Shown here: piece by piece, positions 17,892-25,329 of the stretch
Numbering within the stretch: the stretch's first letter is position 1
Layout: each line of letters starts with the position of its first letter
Assembly (NCBI GenBank): GCA_028710895.1
Contig: JAQTTH010000010.1
Location: 1 to 64,000 of the forward strand
Reading direction: 5' to 3'
DNA: 64,000 bases
DNA from: Paludibacter sp.
Lineage (GTDB): Bacteria; Bacteroidota; Bacteroidia; Bacteroidales; Paludibacteraceae
Program-made: the position numbers and the translations under genes
Notes under the pieces: generated by a model
Seen by the model: the letters and a program-made list of their open reading frames with translations, nothing else
Told to the model about the DNA's origin: nothing
The model's database searches: none

Positions 17892-18902
17892 ATGGAAATA
17901 CTTCGAAGTGCTTCTTTGCTTGCTTACAATACTTTTGGCATTGATGCCATAGCTGATTATTTTGTAGAATATAGTTCTGTAGAGGAGTTGCAAGAACTTC
18001 TACAATCAGAACTGATTAAATCAAATCGTCTTTTGGCTATTGGTGGCGGGAGCAATCTATTGTTTTTGAATGATTTTAAAGGTGTTGTGCTTCATTCTGC
18101 CATTCATTCAATAAATATAGTCTCAGAAAATACTGATTCAGTTTGTTTGGAAGTTGGTGCCGGAGTTGTTTGGGATGATTTCGTAGCGTATTGCGTTGAG
18201 AATGGTTGGGGAGGAGTGGAGAACCTTTCGCTCATCCCGGGCGAAATTGGAGCTTCTGCCGTTCAAAATATCGGTGCGTATGGTGTAGAGGTGCAAGATG
18301 TGATTGTGGAAGTGAATGCTGTGGAGATTGAAAGTTCCACAATTCGTAAATTTCCTAATGTAGACTGTAAGTATGGATATCGTGAAAGCATTTTCAAGAA
18401 TGAACTTAAAGGAAAATATCTGATTACGTCTGTAATTTTTAAATTAGAAAAACATCCTGTCTTTAAATTGAATTACCAACATTTGGAAGAAGAAGTACTG
18501 AAAAATGGACTTGTTGATTTGAAAAATATACGTCAAACCATAATTGCAATTCGTGAAAGTAAATTGCCCAATCCTAAGGTGTTTGGGAATGCAGGAAGCT
18601 TTTTTATGAATCCTGTTATCTCAAGAAAACAATTTGATAGTTTGTTGGCTCAATATCCTCAAATTCCCCATTACTTTGTTTCCGAAACGGAAGAAAAAGT
18701 ACCTGCGGGTTGGTTGATTGATCAATGTGGGTGGAAAGGGAAGCAAATTGGGAATGCTGGAGTACACGATAAGCAAGCGCTTGTACTGGTAAATAAAGGT
18801 GGAGCAACCGGTGCTGAAATTGTATTTCTGGCAGAACAAATTCAGGCTTCTGTAAAAGAAAAATATGGTATAGAATTGCAACCCGAGGTGAATTACATTT
18901 GA
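17892..18902 (+). CDS. murB: UDP-N-acetylenolpyruvoylglucosamine reductase
   Basis: 336 residues, the length of the type I enzyme. FAD-binding motifs include LAIGGGSNLLF and LSLIPGEIGASAVQNIGAYG; the YGYRESIFK segment matches the tyrosine loop of type I MurB; NAGSFFMNP carries the catalytic serine region. It reduces the enolpyruvyl group of UDP-GlcNAc to UDP-MurNAc in the cytosol. Repeat array 2 and a terminator at 19316 lie downstream, so the array may be transcribed as its 3' untranslated region. Confidence 0.96.
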   Translation: MEILRSASLLAYNTFGIDAIADYFVEYSSVEELQELLQSELIKSNRLLAIGGGSNLLFLNDFKGVVLHSAIHSINIVSENTDSVCLEVGAGVVWDDFVAYCVENGWGGVENLSLIPGEIGASAVQNIGAYGVEVQDVIVEVNAVEIESSTIRKFPNVDCKYGYRESIFKNELKGKYLITSVIFKLEKHPVFKLNYQHLEEEVLKNGLVDLKNIRQTIIAIRESKLPNPKVFGNAGSFFMNPVISRKQFDSLLAQYPQIPHYFVSETEEKVPAGWLIDQCGWKGKQIGNAGVHDKQALVLVNKGGATGAEIVFLAEQIQASVKEKYGIELQPEVNYI

Positions 18903-18950
18903 CGAAGTCTACCCGACAGCTCTAAATGCCTGCTCAACAACCGCAGAAGC

Positions 18951-19260
18951 AACTTTACATTAGGAAATGCTTGCTCGACATTAAGAAATGTCCGCTAAAC
19001 TTTTGCGGAACGGACTTTACATTAAGAAATGCCCACTTTACAACCGCGGAAGCAACTTTACATTAAGAAATGCTCGCTCGACATTAAGAAATGCCCGCTA
19101 AACTTTCGCGGAACGGACTTTACATTAAGAAATATCCACTTTACAATTGGGGGAAGCAACTTTACATTAAGAAATGCTTGCTCGACATTAAGAAATGTCC
19201 GCTAAACTTTTGCGGAACGGACTTTACATTTAGAAATACCCACTTTACAAATGCTGAAGC
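18951..19260. repeat. Repeat array 2, three 103-104-bp units of about 20.7-bp subunits
   Basis: Three copies start at 18951, 19054 and 19158. Each holds five subunits of 20-21 bp, for example TTTACATTAAGAAATGCCCAC, TCGACATTAAGAAATGCCCGC less its last base, and TAAACTTTTGCGGAACGGAC. The word CATTAAGAAATG is a loose palindrome with CATT and AATG ends. Degenerate subunits extend to about 18905 on the left and 19290 on the right. Copies differ by a few bases. Open frames through it are by-products. The array lies between the murB stop and a terminator. Confidence 0.9.
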
Positions 19261-19315
19261 CGCTCGACAATTGGAAATGGACACTCAACATTTCCATAAG
19301 AGTATTTTATACGAA

Positions 19316-19362
19316 CGAAGGTGTTTCAAAATATATTCTGAAACACCTTCGTCGGTTTTTTA
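19316..19362 (+). terminator. Strong terminator after repeat array 2
   Basis: CGAAGGTGTTTCA at 19316-19328 pairs perfectly with TGAAACACCTTCG at 19339-19351, then a T-run at 19356-19361. It is the first clear terminator after murB. Confidence 0.85.
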
Positions 19363-19379
19363 TAATCTTCTGGATTGAT

Positions 19380-20429
19380 TTAATGTATATTCAAAGCATT
19401 TAATTTTGCCTGATATTTTTTTGCATTTGCCTGATGTTCTGCCCAGGTTGAAGCAAATTTATGCTCACCATTGAAAGTTTCGGAAGCACACATATAAATG
19501 TAATTATGATGTGTATAATTTAGTACGGCGTCAATGCCACTTTCGGAAGCAACACGGATGGGTCCCGGAGGTAACCCATGATTGCGATAGGTGTTGTATG
19601 GTGAAATATACAGTATTTGCTTTAAAGTAAGGCGTTTCAGACCAAAATCACCAACTGCATATTTCAACGTTGGATCGGCTTGCAAAGGCATATCCGATTT
19701 CAACCGGTTGATATATAATCCGGCCACTTTCGGACGATCGGTTTTATTATTTGTTTCTTCTTCCACAATCGATGCCAATGTGCTTACCTGAACCGGCGTC
19801 ATTGGGATTGCTGCTGCTTTTTCCTTACGTTCGTTTGTCCAAAACTTAGTATATTCTTTGTTCATGCGTTCAAAAAGATCTTTGGCGTTCAGATTCCAAA
19901 AAACCTCGTACGTGTTGGGAATAAACAAAGCAATTGCCGTGTTGGGAGTTAATCCGTATTGTGACAGAAAAGCAGTGTCATTCATCAAGGCTAAAATACT
20001 AACAGAATCGGCCATAAGTTGTGTCCCAAGTCTGGCTGCAAGTTGTTCCTTGGTACGAATATTATTAAACGTAAGTTTAACGGGTGTTTGCCGGCCACTG
20101 CGCAAAATACGAACCAATTGGAAGTTGTTCATACCTTTTTTTAGTTCATAGCGTCCTGAGCGTATTTTTGAACCATAATGAAGCAATGATGCTACTTGTT
20201 TAAAGGCTGACATATTTATTATTTTAGCATCTTTTTTCAAGAGTACTTGTACATCGGTGTAGGTGCTACTATCCGGAATGCACAGATAGGTTTTTTCCTC
20301 AGTTCGGGGGAAGATATTGGGGAAAAATAAAATATAAGCAATGTAAAGAATTATTGCTAGTATTCCAAAGCCAACCCACTTAATTGCTTTTTTGAGGGAA
20401 TCAGGCTGTTTTTTACTTTTTTTAGTCAT
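19380..20429 (-). CDS. mltG: Endolytic transglycosylase MltG
   Basis: 349 residues. A basic N-terminus and one membrane helix (about residues 16-34, WVGFGILAIILYIAYILFF) are followed by the YceG domain. ASIVEEETNN carries the catalytic glutamate, and MPLQADPTLKYA and SPYNTYRNHGLPPGPI are family hallmarks. MltG cuts nascent glycan strands at the inner membrane and sets their length. A -7-like box TATTTTTG lies at 20463-20470 on the minus strand. Confidence 0.94.
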   Translation of the reverse strand: MTKKSKKQPDSLKKAIKWVGFGILAIILYIAYILFFPNIFPRTEEKTYLCIPDSSTYTDVQVLLKKDAKIINMSAFKQVASLLHYGSKIRSGRYELKKGMNNFQLVRILRSGRQTPVKLTFNNIRTKEQLAARLGTQLMADSVSILALMNDTAFLSQYGLTPNTAIALFIPNTYEVFWNLNAKDLFERMNKEYTKFWTNERKEKAAAIPMTPVQVSTLASIVEEETNNKTDRPKVAGLYINRLKSDMPLQADPTLKYAVGDFGLKRLTLKQILYISPYNTYRNHGLPPGPIRVASESGIDAVLNYTHHNYIYMCASETFNGEHKFASTWAEHQANAKKYQAKLNALNIH

Positions 20430-20561
20430 AATCTAATGGTATTTCAGGCGTTATTTGGAATACAAAAATACGGAAATGTTTTGAATTAATTAAAAGGAAA
20501 ACGAAAAGCAAATAATTTAGAATAGATTTTGATACCTAAATTACAGAAAGTCAATTGAAAG

Positions 20562-20585
20562 TAATTATGAATTATGAATTATGAA
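20562..20585. repeat. Simple repeat of a 7-bp unit
   Basis: Three tandem copies of a word close to AATTATG. A related AT-rich run stands before mazG at about 51970-52000. Confidence 0.6.
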
Positions 20586-20605
20586 ATTTGTAATGCAAAA
20601 ATGGT

Positions 20606-20636
20606 TTTGATAATCAAAAATTCTTTCCTATATTTG
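20606..20636 (+). promoter_or_regulatory. Promoter of tRNA-Ser
   Basis: TTTG at 20606-20609 and TATATTTG at 20629-20636 are separated by 19 bp, an exact fit to the Bacteroidota sigma consensus, 21 bp before the tRNA. Confidence 0.8.
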
Positions 20637-20656
20637 CACCCGCTAAAGCGAAGTTT

Positions 20657-20743
20657 GGAAGTTTGGGTGAGTGGCTGAAACCACCAGTTTGCTAAACTGA
20701 CGTACGGGCAACCGTACCACGAGTTCGAATCTCGTAGCTTCCG
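20657..20743 (+). tRNA. tRNA-Ser (anticodon GCT)
   Basis: 87 nt. The acceptor arm GGAAGTT (20657-20663) pairs with AGCTTCC (20736-20742), the anticodon GCT is at 20691-20693 in loop TTGCTAA, and the T-arm contains GTTCGAATC. A long variable arm (GTACGGGCAACCGTAC) marks it as a class II tRNA. CCA is not encoded. It reads AGC/AGU codons. Confidence 0.95.
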
Positions 20744-20747
20744 CTGA

Positions 20748-20782
20748 AACGCCGATTCCTGAAAAGGTTTCGGCGTTTTTTG
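20748..20782 (+). terminator. Terminator after tRNA-Ser
   Basis: AACGCCGA at 20748-20755 pairs with TCGGCGTT at 20770-20777, followed by a T-run. Confidence 0.85.
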
Positions 20783-20802
20783 TTTTAAACTACTCATGAC
20801 GG

Positions 20803-20833
20803 ATTGAGTGTCAGTTTAAAATGAGTATCTTTG
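20803..20833 (+). promoter_or_regulatory. Promoter of the DEAD-box helicase gene
   Basis: ATTG at 20803-20806 and TATCTTTG at 20826-20833 are spaced by 19 bp. An upstream reading-frame start at 20831 overlaps the -7 box, so translation must begin later, at 20855. Confidence 0.7.
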
Positions 20834-20854
20834 CAGTATATTAATATATTTTCA

Positions 20855-22081
20855 ATGAGATTTGACGAACTTCCTCTTTGCGATGCCGTGTTAGACGGGT
20901 TGCAAGCCATGAATTTTAAAGAAGCCACTCCGGTTCAGGCCGAAACTATCCCCGTAATTTTACAGAAACGTGATGTAATTGCCTGTGCTCAAACCGGAAC
21001 AGGTAAAACTGCTGCTTTTATTTTACCACTTTTACACAATTTACAATCCGAACCGCATCCCGAGGATAAAGTAAATGCCATTATTATGGCTCCAACCCGT
21101 GAATTGGCTCAGCAAATTGACCAACAAATGGAAGGATTCTCGTATTTTACCTCTTTCTCGTCGGTGGCGGTATATGGTGGAAATGATTCTTCGGCCTGGG
21201 ATGTTCAGCGCCGTGGATTGCAAAAAGGAGCCGATGTGGTAATTGCCACTCCGGGCCGTTTACTTTCCCATATAAATCTTTACGATATTGATTTTTCGCA
21301 TGTAAAATATTTTATTCTCGACGAAGCTGACCGCATGCTTGATATGGGATTCTTCGACGATATAATGACAGTTGTAAACCGATTACCAAAAGATCGTCAG
21401 ACAATTATGTTTTCGGCAACCATGCCTCCCAAAATACGTTTGTTGGCAAAAACAATTTTGAATAATCCGGTTGAAGTGAAAATAGCCGTTTCTAAACCGC
21501 CCGAAAGGATTATGCAAACGGCTTATATTTGTCATGAACCTCAAAAGCAATTGATTATTCGTCATTTATTTGCGGGGCAAGAAGCTAACAAGGTGATTAT
21601 TTTCTCAGGTTCGAAACTCAAAGTGAAAGAACTCTTCAAAACGTTCCGCCAAATGGGGCTTTCGGTAGGTGAGATGCACTCAGATTTAGATCAGGCGCAA
21701 CGCGACCATGTTATGCACGAGTTCAAAAATAACCGTGTAAGCATTTTAGTGGCTACTGATATAGTATCCCGTGGTATTGATATTGACGATATTTCGTTGG
21801 TAATAAACTACGATGTGCCTCACGATGCCGAAGATTATGTGCACCGTATTGGCCGTACGGCTCGTGCAAGTGCCAAAGGGATGGCAATTACTTTTGTTTC
21901 GATAGAAGAGCAATATAAATTCAAACAAATTGAAGATTTTCTGGAAAAAGATATTTACAAGATACCTCTACCTGAAGAACTTGGAGAAGCTCCTGAATAT
22001 AACCCGGAGAAATATAAACATTCTAAAAAAACTTTCTCGAAAGGAAAAGGTTCATTTCATAGAAATAAACCAAGAAAATAA
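20855..22081 (+). CDS. DEAD-box ATP-dependent RNA helicase (RhlE-like)
   Basis: 408 residues from the ATG at 20855. All core motifs are present: Q-motif ATPVQAETIP, motif I AQTGTGKT, Ia PTRELAQQ, II DEAD, III SAT, V ATDIVSRGIDI and VI HRIGRTARA. A short Lys-rich C-terminal tail (about 30 residues) probably adds RNA affinity. It resembles RhlE/SrmB-type helicases that remodel rRNA or mRNA. It has its own promoter and a terminator at 22101. Confidence 0.95.
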   Translation: MRFDELPLCDAVLDGLQAMNFKEATPVQAETIPVILQKRDVIACAQTGTGKTAAFILPLLHNLQSEPHPEDKVNAIIMAPTRELAQQIDQQMEGFSYFTSFSSVAVYGGNDSSAWDVQRRGLQKGADVVIATPGRLLSHINLYDIDFSHVKYFILDEADRMLDMGFFDDIMTVVNRLPKDRQTIMFSATMPPKIRLLAKTILNNPVEVKIAVSKPPERIMQTAYICHEPQKQLIIRHLFAGQEANKVIIFSGSKLKVKELFKTFRQMGLSVGEMHSDLDQAQRDHVMHEFKNNRVSILVATDIVSRGIDIDDISLVINYDVPHDAEDYVHRIGRTARASAKGMAITFVSIEEQYKFKQIEDFLEKDIYKIPLPEELGEAPEYNPEKYKHSKKTFSKGKGSFHRNKPRK

Positions 22082-22100
22082 TAATTTAAATTCTTTGATA

Positions 22101-22130
22101 AAGGCTTCACTCAACGTGGAGCCTTTTTTG
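22101..22130 (+). terminator. Terminator after the DEAD-box gene
   Basis: AAGGCTTCAC at 22101-22110 pairs with GTGGAGCCTT at 22116-22125 with one mismatch, then a T-run. Confidence 0.8.
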
Positions 22131-22313
22131 TTTTATACTCGTTATGTCTTTTTTCTGCCAATTTTGTGTCTGTGGCAAATAATATGATATGTTGTAGAAT
22201 ATATTTCAATAAATCACACTAAAATATAATGAATTGTGTATTTTTGTACTGTACTTTTAAAATATGTATTTAATTGATAACAACAACTCTATTTATTTTA
22301 AAAAATTATCAAC

Positions 22314-23645
22314 ATGAAAACAACCATTACACAATTAGGAAAACATTTGTTTGTCTTAATTCTTGCTTTGCTTAGCTCGCAAACCAATTTTGCGCAATTC
22401 ACACCCGGAGCCGGGGGGAGCCTTCCAACTTTTACTCCATTTACTGCTCCTACAGGAAAAATTGGTGGTCTTTTTGTAACTAAAAACGGAAGGGAAAACA
22501 ATGTATTCTACACTGGCACAAAGTCAATTGTAGAAATGTCATTCCCTGCACCTTCCACCATTGGAGCTGATAGTTATACACTACAATGTTCGACTAACGA
22601 TGGAGGAACCTGGATTAATTACAAGTATGGTAATGCCGACCTTACAACCACTGGTGATAATTTCAGTTTGAATCTGTTCGAAAACTACAAATTGCGGTTG
22701 TTGGTTAACGGTGGTCCGAAAAACTGATATACTTCCAACGAAGTGTATGTACCACTTTCTTCTGTGGACTCCTGGTTCTCGGGATGGTCTCTCGACGAAA
22801 GTATGTTCCTTACGGGTGTAATGACTCCCTGGGTTGGTAGGGGATTACTGACTTCTTTTACTGTTAAGAAATTGCCCGATTATAGTGCTATAACAGGAGG
22901 AATGAATTATCAGTGGTATAGAGTGAATCCTGCAACCTATGAAATGACTCTTATACCTGACTCAACAAGGCTCGGTTATACTACTACAATGGCTGATGTT
23001 GGATATTTGTTGGCTATACGTGCTACAGGGGATGGTGTAAATGTGGGTGGATATGCTCAAATTATGTCATCAAATCCAACTGTTGTGTCAAATCTGGCAA
23101 CAGTGAGTAATATTACCAGCACCGGGCTCACCCTTAATCTGTATAAAACAGTTAGTAGCCTAACACCATCAGATTTAATTATTTATGACAAAACTCATAC
23201 TCCGATTACTATAAATTCGGTATCTCAAGGTGCCAATGCTGCTATTTATAATATTGCAGCTGCTTTAGATACTGCAAGTAGTCCTTATTATTTGCAAGGT
23301 ACTTCTAATTTCTGGCGCATAGCCACAGAATTTAAAACACCTATGTTTACCGAGTTTATGGAAGGTGTTAGTTTTAGTTACACACTTCCTACAAAAACAG
23401 ATATGGTTAAGGATAATGAATTATCAGTTTATCCAATTCCAGCAAAGGATAATGTCTGGTTTAAAACAAATGATAGAATCAGTGAAATCACAATTTTCAA
23501 TGCAAAAGGTGAGAAATTGCTTCAATCATCAATCAACAGCAATGAAGGGGTTTTCAATACTTCGGGGTTAAGCAATGGGATGTACATTTTGAGATTAAAA
23601 TCTGCGGATGGAGTTCAAAACAGAAAGATTCAAATTCTAAAGTAA
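22314..23645 (+). pseudogene. T9SS cargo protein gene interrupted by an in-frame TGA
   Basis: Two open segments, 22314-22727 and 22743-23645, lie in the same frame and are separated only by TGA at 22725-22727. Read through, they give a 443-residue protein with a signal peptide (LFVLILALLSSQTNFAQF, about residues 12-29) and a C-terminal T9SS type A sorting tail (VYPIPAKDNVWF to RKIQILK). The 3' segment has no signal peptide, so alone it could not be exported. A single GGA-to-TGA change would explain it, but other ancestral codons are possible. I call it a nonsense mutation or sequencing error. The central region is of unknown function. Confidence 0.7.
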
Positions 23646-23657
23646 ACTTTTTAATTC

Positions 23658-23686
23658 TAACGGCTTCGCTTAAAGTGAAGCCGTTA
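23658..23686. terminator. Hairpin after the broken T9SS gene
   Basis: TAACGGCTTC at 23658-23667 pairs with GAAGCCGTTA at 23677-23686. There is no clear T-run. Confidence 0.5.
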
Positions 23687-23750
23687 CTGTTTCGCATTAA
23701 ATGCAATTTGAAAAGTTTATGTAACTTTGTGCTCACTTCGGTTGTATAAG

Positions 23751-24752
23751 ATGAAAGAACAATTTCCGTATTCGCTTTTAAACAAGGATCAAATTAATAG
23801 TCAGATGAATTATTTGGGAGCTCTGGGCATCTCATTTTTGTTTATTATTGATTATAAAGCGGAATATGGCTATGTGATAAGGGAAGATGAACTGGATGAG
23901 CGGTTTATTCGGTTTCAAAGTCAGGAGCCGGGAGCCAAGAGCCAAGAGTCAGGAATCAGGACTGAGCAAATAGAATGGGAAGTAAAACCAATAAGCCCGG
24001 AATTGTATAAACAGAAGTTTGATTTTGTTCAACAACAAATTCATCAGGGAAATTCCTTTCTCACCAATCTCACACAACCTACTGAAATAGTTACAAATCT
24101 TTCGCTACTCGATTTGTTTCAATTATCTTCGGCCAAATATAAACTCTGGGCTAGTGGACAATTCACAGTACTTTCTCCTGAAACATTCGTTCAAATTCAT
24201 GCCGGAGAAATATCTTCTTTTCCCATGAAAGGGACTATTGATGCTGCAATTCCAAATGCAGCCGAAATAATTCTGAATGACCCGAAAGAACAAGCAGAAC
24301 ATGCAACCATTGTTGATTTAATACGAAATGATTTGAGTTTGGTTGCGGATCATGTGGAGGTAAAACGCTATCGATATATCGAGAAATTGACAACAAACAA
24401 ACAAAACCTGTTACAAGTCAGTTCAGAAATTTGTGGGAAGTTGCCTGAAAACTATCGGGAACGATTGGGTGATATCATTTTTTCGTTACTACCTGCAGGA
24501 TCTATTAGTGGAGCACCTAAACCCAAGACACTTGAAATCATTGAAAAAGCAGAGGAATATAACCGTGGCTTTTACACAGGAATTTGTGGCTGGTTTGATG
24601 GTAAAAATCTGGATTCGGCAGTGATGATACGGTTTATTGAGCAACAGGGCGAAAAATTGATTTTTAAAAGTGGTGGAGGAATTACTGCTAAAAGTGAGTT
24701 GATAAAAGAATACGAAGAATTAATCCAAAAAGTATATGTGCCGGTTTTTTGA
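23751..24752 (+). CDS. pabB: Aminodeoxychorismate synthase component I
   Basis: 333 residues from the ATG at 23751; a frame opening at 23727 overlaps a TAACTTTG promoter-like box. Chorismate-binding motifs are clear: FPMKGTIDAAI with the active-site lysine region, IVDLIRNDLSLVADHVEV, PAGSISGAPKPKTLEII and FKSGGGITAKSE. The enzyme makes 4-amino-4-deoxychorismate for folate synthesis. A low-complexity in-frame insertion sits at about residues 57-74. pabC overlaps its 3' end by 17 bp, which suggests translational coupling. No pabA glutaminase is present here. Confidence 0.93.
   Translation: MKEQFPYSLLNKDQINSQMNYLGALGISFLFIIDYKAEYGYVIREDELDERFIRFQSQEPGAKSQESGIRTEQIEWEVKPISPELYKQKFDFVQQQIHQGNSFLTNLTQPTEIVTNLSLLDLFQLSSAKYKLWASGQFTVLSPETFVQIHAGEISSFPMKGTIDAAIPNAAEIILNDPKEQAEHATIVDLIRNDLSLVADHVEVKRYRYIEKLTTNKQNLLQVSSEICGKLPENYRERLGDIIFSLLPAGSISGAPKPKTLEIIEKAEEYNRGFYTGICGWFDGKNLDSAVMIRFIEQQGEKLIFKSGGGITAKSELIKEYEELIQKVYVPVF
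23919..23972. repeat. Short purine-rich repeat inserted in frame in pabB
   Basis: About 54 bp built from variants of CAGGAGCC, GAGCCAAGAG and AGTCAGGAAT. It encodes QSQEPGAKSQESGIRTEQ between two conserved parts of PabB. The composition is unlike the surrounding AT-rich gene. Confidence 0.6.
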
Positions 24753-25329
24753 GTCGATAAAAATTAAGGATGGTGTGGTTTGTCGGTTGAAACTACATCA
24801 GGACAGGGTTAATAAAGCTTTTGCGGCTGGCTATCCTGATGAAGATATTTTAAGTCTTTTTGAAGTAATAAACCAATCTGTTATACTTCAATCAGGTATT
24901 TATAAATGTCGGATTGTGTATGATTCTGACCTAATTTCACTCGAAATTGCTCCCTATGTGCGTCATGAAATCAAATCTCTCCGCATGGTTGATACGGATA
25001 TGGAAAGTTATTCGTATAAGCAGGAAGATAGAACTCAGTTTAATGAAGCTTTTGCAAAACGGGGTGAGTGTGATGATGTTTTGTTGGTGAGAAATGGTCT
25101 TTTGACCGATACTTCTTATTCAAATATTGCTCTTTACGATGGAACTAATTGGTTTACTCCTCGCATTCCACTGCTGTATGGTGTAAACAGGGCCGAATTG
25201 CTCGAGAGTGGAAAGTTAATAGAAAAAGATATTGCTGCAACTGAGTTGAAGAATTACAAGCAGATAGCTTTATTTAATGCAATGATTGAGTTTGGTGAAT
25301 TGATATTGCCGGTAAGTCAGATTTTTTAG
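24736..25329 (+). CDS. pabC: Aminodeoxychorismate lyase-like class IV aminotransferase
   Basis: 197 residues, short for PabC (usually about 270) but similar to the compact form paired with pabB in Bacteroidota. Class IV features: RLKLHQDRVNKAF near the N-terminus, and VLLVRNGLLTDTSYSNIAL with TPRIPLLYGVNR near the C-terminus. The PLP lysine is probably in SYKQEDR. It would release pyruvate from aminodeoxychorismate to give 4-aminobenzoate. The start overlaps pabB by 17 bp and the end overlaps the convergent exporter gene by 4 bp. Confidence 0.85.
   Translation: MCRFFESIKIKDGVVCRLKLHQDRVNKAFAAGYPDEDILSLFEVINQSVILQSGIYKCRIVYDSDLISLEIAPYVRHEIKSLRMVDTDMESYSYKQEDRTQFNEAFAKRGECDDVLLVRNGLLTDTSYSNIALYDGTNWFTPRIPLLYGVNRAELLESGKLIEKDIAATELKNYKQIALFNAMIEFGELILPVSQIF

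Noticed and set aside
19091-19378. 95-codon frame through array 2
   Set aside because: The sequence is the translated repeat and runs into the terminator; the repeat is not a multiple of three throughout.
22725-22727. Selenocysteine codon
   Set aside because: No selenocysteine-type hairpin was seen after the TGA, the protein is a T9SS structural cargo, and no sel genes are in the window.
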